From a virus, in the IMG/VR virus record IMGVR_UViG_3300046514_000672, positions 1-64,000 of that record: DNA of 64,000 bases; one strand, written 5' to 3'. The position numbers and the translations under genes are program-made. The notes below the pieces were generated by a model. That model was not told the origin of the DNA, did not search any database, and worked only from the letters and a program-made list of their open reading frames with translations. Positions 14,924-23,050 of the stretch are shown one piece after another (position 1 is the stretch's first letter; the number at the start of each line of letters is the position of its first letter).

Positions 14924-15844
14924 ATGGCACTTTCAGCAGAATCGCAACGTTGGTTGGAATCGCTTAAGACAGAGGGTGGATTGACAGATGAGGCATTTAA
15001 TGCCATTAAATCTGCTATTAATGACAAAGCAGACAATTTCGTAAAAGGTTCAGTCCTCCGGCAGGATGACTATTCCCGACAGATGGCGGCGTTTAAGGAG
15101 ACCCAGACAGCGGTTGAGAAAGCCGCTGCGGATCTCAAGGTCAAGGAAGCTGCGGTTACCAAGTTCCAGACCGATCTGGGAACCTGGAAAGAAGGCGCTG
15201 AAGCGAATTATAAGAAGGCCCTGGCTGAACGCGAAGCCTCTGAGCGCCGTGTGGCGGCGGTTACTGGCCGGTTCCGTACTACCGCTGAATCTATGGGCCT
15301 GGACGCGAATGAACTGTTAAAGGACTTAGACGTGACTCCTGTGGAAGATAAGAATAAACCTAACCAGAATCAGCAACAGTTCGATGCGACTGGATATGTC
15401 AAGAAGGAAGACCTGGGACGTGCAGTTGCCGAATCTGGCATCATCGACGCTTCTATCCATGACCTGGACATCGAGCATCAGGCTCTAACAGGTCAGCGTC
15501 TCCCCGGTGCGCGGGCACTTGTCGAGGAGGCAATTAAGGCGAATAAACCTCTCACTCAGTACGTCGCTGAGAAATACAACTACGCCGATCTCCGCAAAAA
15601 GGCCGACGACGCTGCTATCGCCAAGCGGATTGAAGAGGGTGTTCAGGCAGAACTCACTAAGCGATATTCAGAGAATATGCTACCGGGGAATGTTCGTCCC
15701 GGTGTCAGAGATGACCTTAAGGGCTCTCCCATTTTCCAGGTGGAGGGTGGACTTAAACCTCCCGGTAATGAAGGCGGAGGTGGGGTGAGTGCTGCGATGG
15801 CGGCGTTCTCTGCCGGGAAATATAAGGGCGGACACCAAAATTAA
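14924..15844 (+). CDS. Putative capsid scaffolding protein
   Basis: This 306-aa protein sits immediately upstream of the capsid gene. Residues about 60-135 form a long coiled coil rich in Ala, Glu and Lys (MAAFKETQTAVEKAAADL onward). The C-terminal end is Gly-rich (NEGGGGVSAAMAAFSAG), followed by a basic tip that could bind coat protein. This is the usual build of scaffold proteins that guide prohead assembly and are then removed. No protease domain is visible. The call is by position and composition. Confidence 0.7.
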   Translation: MALSAESQRWLESLKTEGGLTDEAFNAIKSAINDKADNFVKGSVLRQDDYSRQMAAFKETQTAVEKAAADLKVKEAAVTKFQTDLGTWKEGAEANYKKALAEREASERRVAAVTGRFRTTAESMGLDANELLKDLDVTPVEDKNKPNQNQQQFDATGYVKKEDLGRAVAESGIIDASIHDLDIEHQALTGQRLPGARALVEEAIKANKPLTQYVAEKYNYADLRKKADDAAIAKRIEEGVQAELTKRYSENMLPGNVRPGVRDDLKGSPIFQVEGGLKPPGNEGGGGVSAAMAAFSAGKYKGGHQN

Positions 15845-15876
15845 TATTTAGAAAAAGTGGTATAGTTTTTCTAAAT

Positions 15877-15907
15877 TGCCCAGGGGATTTGACATCTCTC
15901 CTGGGCA
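15877..15907 (+). terminator. Terminator-like hairpin before the capsid gene
   Basis: TGCCCAGG (15877-15884) and CCTGGGCA (15900-15907) form a perfect 8-bp GC-rich stem with a 15-base loop, 33 bases after the scaffold stop. What follows (TTGTGTTATATT) is only moderately T-rich, so it may attenuate rather than stop transcription. The loop contains the TTGACA box of the next promoter. Confidence 0.55.
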
Positions 15908-15919
15908 TTGTGTTATATT
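15889..15919 (+). promoter_or_regulatory. Promoter for the major capsid gene
   Basis: TTGACA at 15889-15894 is followed, after 19 bases, by TATATT at 15914-15919, itself preceded by TGn (15911-15913). The -35 lies in the loop of the terminator-like hairpin, so the hairpin and the promoter overlap. Transcription would start near 15926 and leave a leader of about 210 bases. Confidence 0.65.
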
Positions 15920-15925
15920 GAAATC

Positions 15926-16138
15926 GTGAAGTAGAACTGAAATGGGTAGTGGGAGAGGATTTGGTAGAAAGTCCTCGTGGCAAGTAGTCATTTCCTTTCC
16001 CTAGCTCCCAACCCAGGAACCTACCTCAATCATTTCGGAGATTCACCTAGGATCTCTGCTTCGAAACCTAAGCCGCTCCTCAGCGCCTAGGAAGAAACGG
16101 ATCAGGTCGAACCATCCATTTCCCATTTAGGAGATATT
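15926..16138 (+). promoter_or_regulatory. Structured 5' leader of the capsid mRNA
   Basis: No open frame is supported. The leader pairs GGGT-TGGGAG (15944-15955, with a 2-base bulge) with CTCCCAACCC (16005-16014), encloses GAGGA (15955-15959)/TCCTC (15972-15976), and continues with GAGAT/ATCTC and CGCT/AGCG hairpins toward the start. TTTAGGAGATATT provides the ribosome-binding site. Such a leader could stabilise the most abundant late mRNA or control its translation. Confidence 0.5.
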
Positions 16139-17269
16139 ATGGCTGATCCCATTCTTGACGAAATCAATTTAACTACGCTGGCGGAAATCTATCCGCACAC
16201 AATCGAGGACAACTTCTTCCTCGACACGCCGTTTCTGGCGTATATGCGTGCCCATGCCCTGACGGATTTCACCGGTGGCGCTAACACGCGATTTACCTTC
16301 CTCTATAACCCGATGATCGGTGGGGCTTATGCTCGTGGTGAGAATTTCAACATCACCAAGCGTCAGACCCTGGCCGGTGCGGTGTTTGATCCGAAGCTCT
16401 ACGAAGTGTCGATTCCTGAATATCTGGAAGATCTGGAAGTGTTGAACAAAGGCCCTCTGGCGGTGTTCTCGCTCATCGACACCGACATGGCCAATGCCAT
16501 GCATACCATCTCTGCAATCGTCGCCATTGCTCTAGCCCGGCACGGTCAGGCTTCTGGCGGTGGTGTGGTTGACAACCGGCCCAAGGAAATCAACGGCTGG
16601 GCAGAGGCAATGAATGACGGTGTAACCAATTCCTGGGACGGTAACTATTTCACCACCTACGGCACAGCAACCCGTAACGGTGTGATCAGTTCCGCGCTCA
16701 ATTCCGTCCCTTACTGGAACGGTTCTCAGGCCGGTGCGGCTGCTCCCATCACCTATCAGACCCTTGAGGAAACGTACCAGACGGCCTCGATTGGCCGTGA
16801 GGAACCGAACCTAGGTGTGTCGAACAAGGCAGTGTATGCTTTTATCAAAGAGCGTATCCAGCCCCAGCAACGGTTCGCCCAGGAACGTGATCCTTATTTC
16901 GGCGTCTCCGGCATGAAGATGAACTCTGCCATGATCATGAAGGATGATTACTTCCCCAGCTTGAAGTACGGTAAGAACGACCCTGACCTGGGGAACTATC
17001 TGACCGCGAATTTCACCTCTCATTCCACGACTGGTGCGAATTCCAATATGCCGACTGCGACTACCCTTCAGCCCAACGAAGTCTTCAATTGGTTCAATAC
17101 CAAGAAATGGCTGCTGCGGATCAGCAATTCCGCCCTCTACGGTTTCGGCTTCACGGGCTTCAAACCCGCGCAGGATAACACCCGCGTGGTTGGTCAGATC
17201 CTGGCCGCGCTGAACCTGGAGTGCGTTGCTCCTCGTCTCCAAATGCAGATCTTCGGGATTAACGCGTAA
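16139..17269 (+). CDS. Major capsid protein
   Basis: The 376-aa protein follows the scaffold, has its own promoter and a strong AGGAG site, and has high-expression base composition. The fold-level pattern fits an HK97-like coat: an N-terminal arm (ILDEINLTTLAEIYPHTIED), a strand-rich E-loop region with Gly/Arg, a long helix (FSLIDTDMANAMHTISAIVA) as spine, and a C-terminal P/A-domain ending with LECVAPRLQMQIFGINA. Many copies form the icosahedral shell. No protease cleavage site can be assigned. The main alternative would be another abundant head protein, but position and size favour coat. Confidence 0.85.
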   Translation: MADPILDEINLTTLAEIYPHTIEDNFFLDTPFLAYMRAHALTDFTGGANTRFTFLYNPMIGGAYARGENFNITKRQTLAGAVFDPKLYEVSIPEYLEDLEVLNKGPLAVFSLIDTDMANAMHTISAIVAIALARHGQASGGGVVDNRPKEINGWAEAMNDGVTNSWDGNYFTTYGTATRNGVISSALNSVPYWNGSQAGAAAPITYQTLEETYQTASIGREEPNLGVSNKAVYAFIKERIQPQQRFAQERDPYFGVSGMKMNSAMIMKDDYFPSLKYGKNDPDLGNYLTANFTSHSTTGANSNMPTATTLQPNEVFNWFNTKKWLLRISNSALYGFGFTGFKPAQDNTRVVGQILAALNLECVAPRLQMQIFGINA

Positions 17270-17299
17270 CGAAGAAGAAAGGAAAAAGGACATAATAAT

Positions 17300-17920
17300 A
17301 TGGCTAACAATACTGGAATTCTTCGTTATTCGAATCGATTCTTCAACGGCGCAAATGCCACTGGTGACGCTACTCCTGGCGGTGTGGTGGCTGGGTATAC
17401 CAACCAGCCTCCGCAATACGTAGGCCAGCTTGGCGCGGTGGAACAGCTCTCCGCGTCTGGTGCGGCTCGGGTTACCGATCCTGCCGCTGCTCAGACCCTC
17501 TACGGTGGTGAGTATCAGTATGTGAAATTTGCTGATGACTCCACGGCGTATGCTGTGGGCCAGATCCTCTACTGGAAGGACACGGAGAACTACATTGTCA
17601 CCAATGTGCCTCCGACATCCCTCACAGTGGCTGGTGTGGCGCTGTCTATCGTCACTGGCGGGAACTACTGGTTTATGCAGGTCTCTGGTAAGGCTTCGGT
17701 GAAATTCGCCGCAGGTCTGACCACGCCTGCAATCGGCCAGCCGGTTTTCTCCAACGAGGCTACTCCTCCGCTGGCGGTTAACTCTGCTACCGACGCAACG
17801 GCTGTTCTCTCTGGTGGCGCGGTGGTTGGTCTCTCGCAGTATATCGGTGTGGCGTTTGTCGCGCCGGTGTCCTCGACGATCACTGCTGTGGTTCTCAAGG
17901 GTCTGCCTCGGGTCGCGTAA
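17300..17920 (+). CDS. Putative capsid decoration protein
   Basis: The gene lies 30 bases after the capsid gene, with AGAAAGGAAAAAGG upstream. The 206-aa product is Gly/Ala/Val/Thr-rich and strand-rich, with YVKFADDSTAYAVGQILYW and a pattern of short beta strands and turns as in phage head-decoration and DUF2190-like proteins. It lacks helices and hydrophobic segments. It likely sits on the capsid surface. Confidence 0.65.
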   Translation: MANNTGILRYSNRFFNGANATGDATPGGVVAGYTNQPPQYVGQLGAVEQLSASGAARVTDPAAAQTLYGGEYQYVKFADDSTAYAVGQILYWKDTENYIVTNVPPTSLTVAGVALSIVTGGNYWFMQVSGKASVKFAAGLTTPAIGQPVFSNEATPPLAVNSATDATAVLSGGAVVGLSQYIGVAFVAPVSSTITAVVLKGLPRVA

Positions 17921-17937
17921 AGGAAAGGATATAACAA

Positions 17938-18483
17938 ATGTCTGTCACTCTCACTCGTGTTCCTGATGGTGAGGATGTTTGGGGACGAACTAGGGTCACA
18001 ATGTTCGATGTGGCCCTGGACACCTCTTATCCTCTCACAGGTGGATATGTAATTAATGCTCAGGATGTTGGGCTGAAGGCTTTCAAAGGGGTGGATATTG
18101 TAGGGTCGAATAAGGCAGGTGGTGCAGTTCTGCCGATATTTGATCTCACGTCTCTAACCTCTCCCGGCCAACTCCCGACTTCCCTGGCGCTCCGTCTATT
18201 TCTCCCTTCTGGTGGGGCTACCGCTCCTGCCACGCTCACCGCTCCTGTTGGTGGCACTGCGGGTGCCATTACCGTTGCTGGGACCGCTACTGGAACTATT
18301 CCGGCTGGCGGAACCACGGTGACCTCTACCGCTGCTAATGGCGCGATTGTATCTGTTCCTGGCACGGGGCTCACCGCCTCTCAGGCCACTGGCGGAGCCG
18401 TTGTGGCCGGGATCGGTAAGGAAGTGGGTAATACCACGGACGTGTCTACCCTTATCTATCGTGTACGGTTCCTTGGGTTCTAA
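17938..18483 (+). CDS. Putative head decoration or fibre protein
   Basis: A 181-aa protein with an N-terminal strand-rich domain and a low-complexity Ala/Thr/Gly/Pro-rich central part (GTATGTIPAGGTTVTSTAA), which resembles flexible head-fibre stalks. It ends with a short strand region (LIYRVRFLGF). AAGGAAAGGATA precedes the start. It is placed between the decoration protein and the connector, so a head-surface location is likely. No family identified. Confidence 0.6.
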   Translation: MSVTLTRVPDGEDVWGRTRVTMFDVALDTSYPLTGGYVINAQDVGLKAFKGVDIVGSNKAGGAVLPIFDLTSLTSPGQLPTSLALRLFLPSGGATAPATLTAPVGGTAGAITVAGTATGTIPAGGTTVTSTAANGAIVSVPGTGLTASQATGGAVVAGIGKEVGNTTDVSTLIYRVRFLGF

Positions 18484-18485
18484 TA

Positions 18486-19511
18486 ATGCCGCAGCTAATT
18501 GAATTAGCATCTGAGATAACGGGAGAGGTTCCTGGCCTCTCCCATCAGTTCGCACGAAAATATATCAACCAAGCTCTCGATTCCATCCAGAGGGATTATC
18601 TCTGGAGCTGGAACATCGGTGAGGGGATATTGATCACCCCTGGTGCGATTGGTACTGGGACAGTTTCTGTCACCCTATATAGTAATCAAGTTACGTTTGA
18701 TTCAGCGGCCCAGGCGACACTGCTCCCATTTGTCCTCTCTAACGACCCCAATCCATTAATCAAGAGACAATTCCGTCTCCCCAATGGGCCGATCTATAAC
18801 ATCCTCGGTTACGACCCCTCGACAGGAATTATGACCCTGGACCGGATCTACACTGAGCCTACCGATCCCACGGCTATTTATGCCATATATCGTTGTTATT
18901 ACGATCCGCCCAGTTCAGATGGGATCGTTCCTAACTATGATTTCCTGAGATATCTTTCGATTCTAAATCCCATTCAGGGCTACACCATCTCCGGTCGCCG
19001 TCTCACCCAGACGCGGGAGATGTTGAACCGGCGTGATCCCTTGCGCGGTGCCCAGGGTTATCCCTATTACGCTTTCGCATACAAACCCACCGGTAACGGT
19101 GCACCTTCCAATGGCCCTACCAATGGCATCACACAATATGAACTCTGGCCGCACCCCACCTTCCTCCAGGCATACCCGGCACAATACGTCCGTCAGCATA
19201 TCGACCTTGGCCTCAACGATTACCTCCCTAACCAATGTCCTCCCAACCTCATCCGCTACAAGGCCAAGGAACTCGCATTCCGTTGGGCAATGCAGAATGC
19301 AGGACGCATCTCAGAACTCAAGGGAGTTGATTGGAGATTTGCACTATCTGAAGTGGAGAAGAAATACAATTTCGAACTCGTCGGTGCGAAACGTAATGAT
19401 AAGGAAATCGTCCTCGACATTATCCACCCAGGCTCGACCGGCATCTACGACTTCCAGGGTCCTATCGATAGTAATTATGCCCAATCCCACGGGATATTAG
19501 GGTACGTATAG
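18486..19511 (+). CDS. Head-tail connector (adaptor) protein
   Basis: The 341-aa protein begins with a helical segment (LIELASEITGEVPGLSHQFARKY, split at Gly) typical of gp4- or gp11-like adaptors that bind beneath the portal; the segment QALDSIQRDYLWSW is the usual second helix with aromatic end. A strand-rich central insertion (residues about 45-140) and a C-terminal helix pair (YKAKELAFRWAMQNAG) follow. It starts 3 bases after the previous stop. A connector role is inferred from the N-terminal pattern and position between head and tail genes. Confidence 0.65.
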   Translation: MPQLIELASEITGEVPGLSHQFARKYINQALDSIQRDYLWSWNIGEGILITPGAIGTGTVSVTLYSNQVTFDSAAQATLLPFVLSNDPNPLIKRQFRLPNGPIYNILGYDPSTGIMTLDRIYTEPTDPTAIYAIYRCYYDPPSSDGIVPNYDFLRYLSILNPIQGYTISGRRLTQTREMLNRRDPLRGAQGYPYYAFAYKPTGNGAPSNGPTNGITQYELWPHPTFLQAYPAQYVRQHIDLGLNDYLPNQCPPNLIRYKAKELAFRWAMQNAGRISELKGVDWRFALSEVEKKYNFELVGAKRNDKEIVLDIIHPGSTGIYDFQGPIDSNYAQSHGILGYV

Positions 19512-19539
19512 TTAGATATAATGTAATTAAAGGAGATCT

Positions 19540-19764
19540 ATGGCTGACAAATACCTTAATGGCCCGTTCGAAGGGGATATGAAACCCTGCCCCTCACCCA
19601 CTTCTATGAGTCAGAAGTTGTCACTTCCGAGTTACCTTCCGACTAAAGAGGACACATCTGTGTTGAAGACGGTTACTGAAGTGTCTCTGCCGCACAGTAA
19701 CGCGAAACTCGAATCCCCCTTTGAGCAGGATTTCCGTCCCGGTGTCGATTCCAGCAAGAAATAA
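19540..19764 (+). CDS. Hypothetical protein, 74 aa
   Basis: AAAGGAGATCT precedes the start and a TATAAT box at 19517-19522 lies upstream without a good -35. The product is polar, Ser/Pro/Lys-rich and probably disordered (KPCPSPTSMSQKLSLPS). It lies between two connector-type genes. No family recognised. Confidence 0.6.
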   Translation: MADKYLNGPFEGDMKPCPSPTSMSQKLSLPSYLPTKEDTSVLKTVTEVSLPHSNAKLESPFEQDFRPGVDSSKK

Positions 19765-19784
19765 AGGAAGGATTTCGGTGATTA

Positions 19785-21113
19785 ATGTATACCCAAACAA
19801 CCCTGGGACAGCTCTCAACACAGTTATTCCTACGCCTGAGCGCCCAGGGTTTTTGGACGATGGACGAGATACAGGGGTATGTAGTGGAGGCGTTACGGAC
19901 ATGGCAGGCGTTCTCCCAGTCGTATACGATCAAGGCCACAATTCCTACTACTCCCAACGTTTTCTTCTACGACTTATTCAAATTGATCCCTTCCCTCACT
20001 CCGACAATCACAGATCGGAATTTAATCGTTGATATCCAACGGTCCCTCCAGGAACCTGTCTCCCCCATCTCATGGATAGGATCTGAACAATTCACCTTCC
20101 AACAGGTGATTAATGCTATTCAGAGATCTAGGAATAAGTTCCTCCTGGAGACTGGTATGGTTAACACGGTTGTGGAGATCCCAGGCCCAACTCCCTCCTC
20201 TGGCACTCTCGAACTTTCCCATAACACCATCGATGTTAGACATGCTATGTGGAAGGATCGGGAGGGGAACTATTCCCTCCTCTGGGAAACCGATCCCTAC
20301 TCCCTCACCGCAGGAAATACTAAATGGTACAACACTCCCCAGGCAGTTCCCACGGACTATTCAGTGTTCGTGCAGCAGCCATTGGTGCTTCAGCTCGCTC
20401 CGCCCCCTAATGATGTGGGTAGGGTGAATCTCATCACGGTAGAGTCTCTACCTGACCTGGACCCTGCTAATGTCGCTACTGTCCTAGGCATCCCTGATGA
20501 TTATTGCTGGATCATTAAGTTCGGTGCCCTCGCTGACCTCTTCTATCAGGACGGCCCTGGACAGGACGAAGGCCGCGCACAATACTGTCAGTCCCGATAT
20601 GAGGATGGAATTAAACTATCCCGAACATCGAATTTCATTCGTTTCGGGTATCAGACAGGCGTGCCCAGTTTCATAGACTCTATTTCCGAACTCGACACCA
20701 CCAACCCTACCTGGATGAGCAAACTTCCAGGGACTCCTGACAGCATCGGCCTCGCGGGTAATATCGCCCTCACCACTCCTATCCCAGATGACAAACCCCA
20801 TTCCATGTCCTTCGACATCACGCCGAATTTCCCTATCGGCGGGCCGTTGAATTACGTCCAGGTAGGCAGGGAAGTACTCGATGTGATCGTTGATTACGCG
20901 CAACACCTTGCATATGTCAAGGAGGGGAGCTTTGAGCTAAAACAATCCCAGGGCCTCTACAAAAACCTCGTCATGCTCGCCGCCACACAGAACGACCGAT
21001 TCCGCGCTGAGTCCATTAACTTCGACGTTCTCTCCGACCGGTCAGAACGAGAGAAGAAGGAAAATCCCAGGAGACGTTCAGATACACAGTTAAAGGAGCT
21101 GGATTATGAATAA
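19785..21113 (+). CDS. Connector/tail-neck protein, 442 aa
   Basis: The N terminus (TLGQLSTQLFLRLSAQGFWT, then MDEIQGYVVEALRTWQAF) resembles that of the preceding adaptor and of tail-neck proteins that begin with a helical connector domain. A long strand-rich middle follows, with a C-terminal amphipathic helix and a charged tail (RREKK-type region near the end). An AAGGAAGGA sequence is about 15 bases before the start. The protein probably extends the portal-adaptor ring. The stop overlaps the next gene by 8 bases. Confidence 0.6.
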   Translation: MYTQTTLGQLSTQLFLRLSAQGFWTMDEIQGYVVEALRTWQAFSQSYTIKATIPTTPNVFFYDLFKLIPSLTPTITDRNLIVDIQRSLQEPVSPISWIGSEQFTFQQVINAIQRSRNKFLLETGMVNTVVEIPGPTPSSGTLELSHNTIDVRHAMWKDREGNYSLLWETDPYSLTAGNTKWYNTPQAVPTDYSVFVQQPLVLQLAPPPNDVGRVNLITVESLPDLDPANVATVLGIPDDYCWIIKFGALADLFYQDGPGQDEGRAQYCQSRYEDGIKLSRTSNFIRFGYQTGVPSFIDSISELDTTNPTWMSKLPGTPDSIGLAGNIALTTPIPDDKPHSMSFDITPNFPIGGPLNYVQVGREVLDVIVDYAQHLAYVKEGSFELKQSQGLYKNLVMLAATQNDRFRAESINFDVLSDRSEREKKENPRRRSDTQLKELDYE

Positions 21114-23049
21114 ATTTCTACGTATCATGGCCATGTTAGTTATCACGTCCGGGGTAATGTCCGCCAAGCAAAAGCTCATGGGATACTGCGAAGCGGGGAA
21201 CAATCCCGTTATCACCAACACCATTGTCTCCACTACAGTAGTGCAGAAATCCTTCCCGTCCTGTACGGTGACTGTATATATTACCGGTACTCTCACCCTA
21301 GCTTCTATCTTCGCTGACAACCTTGGCACCACCCTCTCCAACCCCTTCACGGCAAATAACGACGGTTCCTGGGGATTCTATGCCTCTAATGGAATCTATG
21401 ATGTGAATTTCTCCAACGGTGGTATCCCCACCCCTTTCACTCTCGGCGGGAATCTCATTAACGATCCATCTGTGTTCTACAATGACGTTACGTTATTTGG
21501 CGCTTTCTGTGACGGTATGACAGATGACGCACCCGCAATCAACGCGGCTCTGGCTAATGGTGGGACTGTGCTCCTTCCACAGAAACAAACCTGTAGACTG
21601 GCATCAACTATCACCATCCCTGCCGCATATACCGAACTCCAATGTAACGGATCTACTCTTCTCTACACCGGCACGGGAGATCTCTTAGATGTGTCTGCGT
21701 TTGGCAACACTCCTCCCTACGTCACAGGAAAGGTGGAGAAATGTCTTTTTGACGCAACGGGTAATGCCAATGGCAACCTCATCGGTGTGCATCAGTTCTC
21801 GCGGTTAGGATTTGTGTATGAGGACGTGCGGTTCTCAAACTTCTCCACCACCAACTCAGTAGGTATGGAGTGGGAGAATATCGCGCCGTCTGGTACTTCT
21901 CCAGGGTTTACCGAGCAATCTGCTATCAGAAAAGCAGATTTCTTCAATTGTAACAAGGGCCTGAAATATATCAACACCGCTGGGTTTAATAGTTTCTTCT
22001 ATAACTATATCACCGACGTACATTTCACCCTCCTCGACGGCCAGATCGGGCTCTCTATCGAAGGTAACGGCACCTCCAATAACCTCCTAGTCTTCGGCGG
22101 AACATATGACCTTCGCGTGAACATCTCCGCTAATGTCTCTGCACGTGGAGTATCTGTAACAGGCGGAGCGGTAGTTGAGAGACAGAATTACTTCGGTGTG
22201 GGAGGGGAAAAGACATCTGGATCGGCAACAGATTACTCTCTATATGTAGATGCCGCTTCGTCAGTATATACCACCGGCCATGTATCCATTGATAACACAG
22301 GAGTGTTTTATGGCGGAGCTGAATCCTCCCTCGTTGTCCTACCACCCGTCAACCCCACCACCGGTTCCGTTCATTTCGAAAACGGAGGTGGTATCTCCCC
22401 GCCCAGGCATTGTAAATATGACCTTGGCTATCCCTCCATCACCCCTAACGCCGCTAGTGATGCGAAGTTCTGGCTGGCGAACTTCGGCGGCACGGAGAAT
22501 GATTGTAATTTTCAGATTCTAAAGCGTGCGACGGATAATACCAATCCCGATGTGGATATTCAAGGTACCGGCCCTGCGCCGGTTAATATCTTCTTCACTG
22601 ACGCCCTCTCAGGTAACATCGGCATCGGTCCTGGATGGTCGGTGGCTTCCGCGCCAGTGTATAATCTCGATCTTGGAAAGGTTGGCACCACCTTCCGCAC
22701 TCCTAATACTTTCATGTCAGGAACCTCCAAAGGCTTCCATCAACAATACGTCTCTCCCAATCCTGATGAGTCTTTTTCTGTCCTTATCGGTGCCGGTGCC
22801 TCCACAGCGACCTTTAACTTCACCACAGCTTGGAACTCTCTCCCCATGTGCATCGCTACGCCCAACACAACCCTGGTGTCATACGGAGCTAACCCCATCA
22901 TCGCAGGCTGGGCAATCGCTCCCTCTGTCTCCTCCGTCACCCTCAACCAGTGGGCTATGAACCTCACACCCGGTGGGTCCTACGGCACCTCAACCACCCT
23001 CACCTTCCCAGTGACATACTTCATCCATTGTAAAGGAAACCCCAACTAA
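21106..23049 (+). CDS. Tailspike/adhesin-like beta-helix protein with signal peptide
   Basis: The 647-aa protein starts with a typical signal peptide: Asn-Lys start, hydrophobic core FLRIMAMLVITSGV and a short SA site near residue 20. Residues about 25-115 form a module shared with the 849-aa protein (CEAGN..., then SFPSCTVTVY and NPFTANNDGSWGFYA). Residues about 130-450 (NDVTLFGAFCDGMTDDAPAI onward) match the entry to a right-handed parallel beta-helix of pectate-lyase type, as in tailspikes. It ends in a strand-rich domain. A virion spike is the usual role; the signal peptide and paired cysteines instead suggest export. Both are inference; the beta-helix is well supported. Confidence 0.75.
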   Translation: MNKFLRIMAMLVITSGVMSAKQKLMGYCEAGNNPVITNTIVSTTVVQKSFPSCTVTVYITGTLTLASIFADNLGTTLSNPFTANNDGSWGFYASNGIYDVNFSNGGIPTPFTLGGNLINDPSVFYNDVTLFGAFCDGMTDDAPAINAALANGGTVLLPQKQTCRLASTITIPAAYTELQCNGSTLLYTGTGDLLDVSAFGNTPPYVTGKVEKCLFDATGNANGNLIGVHQFSRLGFVYEDVRFSNFSTTNSVGMEWENIAPSGTSPGFTEQSAIRKADFFNCNKGLKYINTAGFNSFFYNYITDVHFTLLDGQIGLSIEGNGTSNNLLVFGGTYDLRVNISANVSARGVSVTGGAVVERQNYFGVGGEKTSGSATDYSLYVDAASSVYTTGHVSIDNTGVFYGGAESSLVVLPPVNPTTGSVHFENGGGISPPRHCKYDLGYPSITPNAASDAKFWLANFGGTENDCNFQILKRATDNTNPDVDIQGTGPAPVNIFFTDALSGNIGIGPGWSVASAPVYNLDLGKVGTTFRTPNTFMSGTSKGFHQQYVSPNPDESFSVLIGAGASTATFNFTTAWNSLPMCIATPNTTLVSYGANPIIAGWAIAPSVSSVTLNQWAMNLTPGGSYGTSTTLTFPVTYFIHCKGNPN

Positions 23050-23050
23050 T

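Noticed and set aside
15975-16110. A tRNA-like element in the capsid leader (TTCGAAACC)
   Set aside because: The pairing that can be drawn is a set of simple hairpins; there is no acceptor stem, anticodon loop or CCA-like end.
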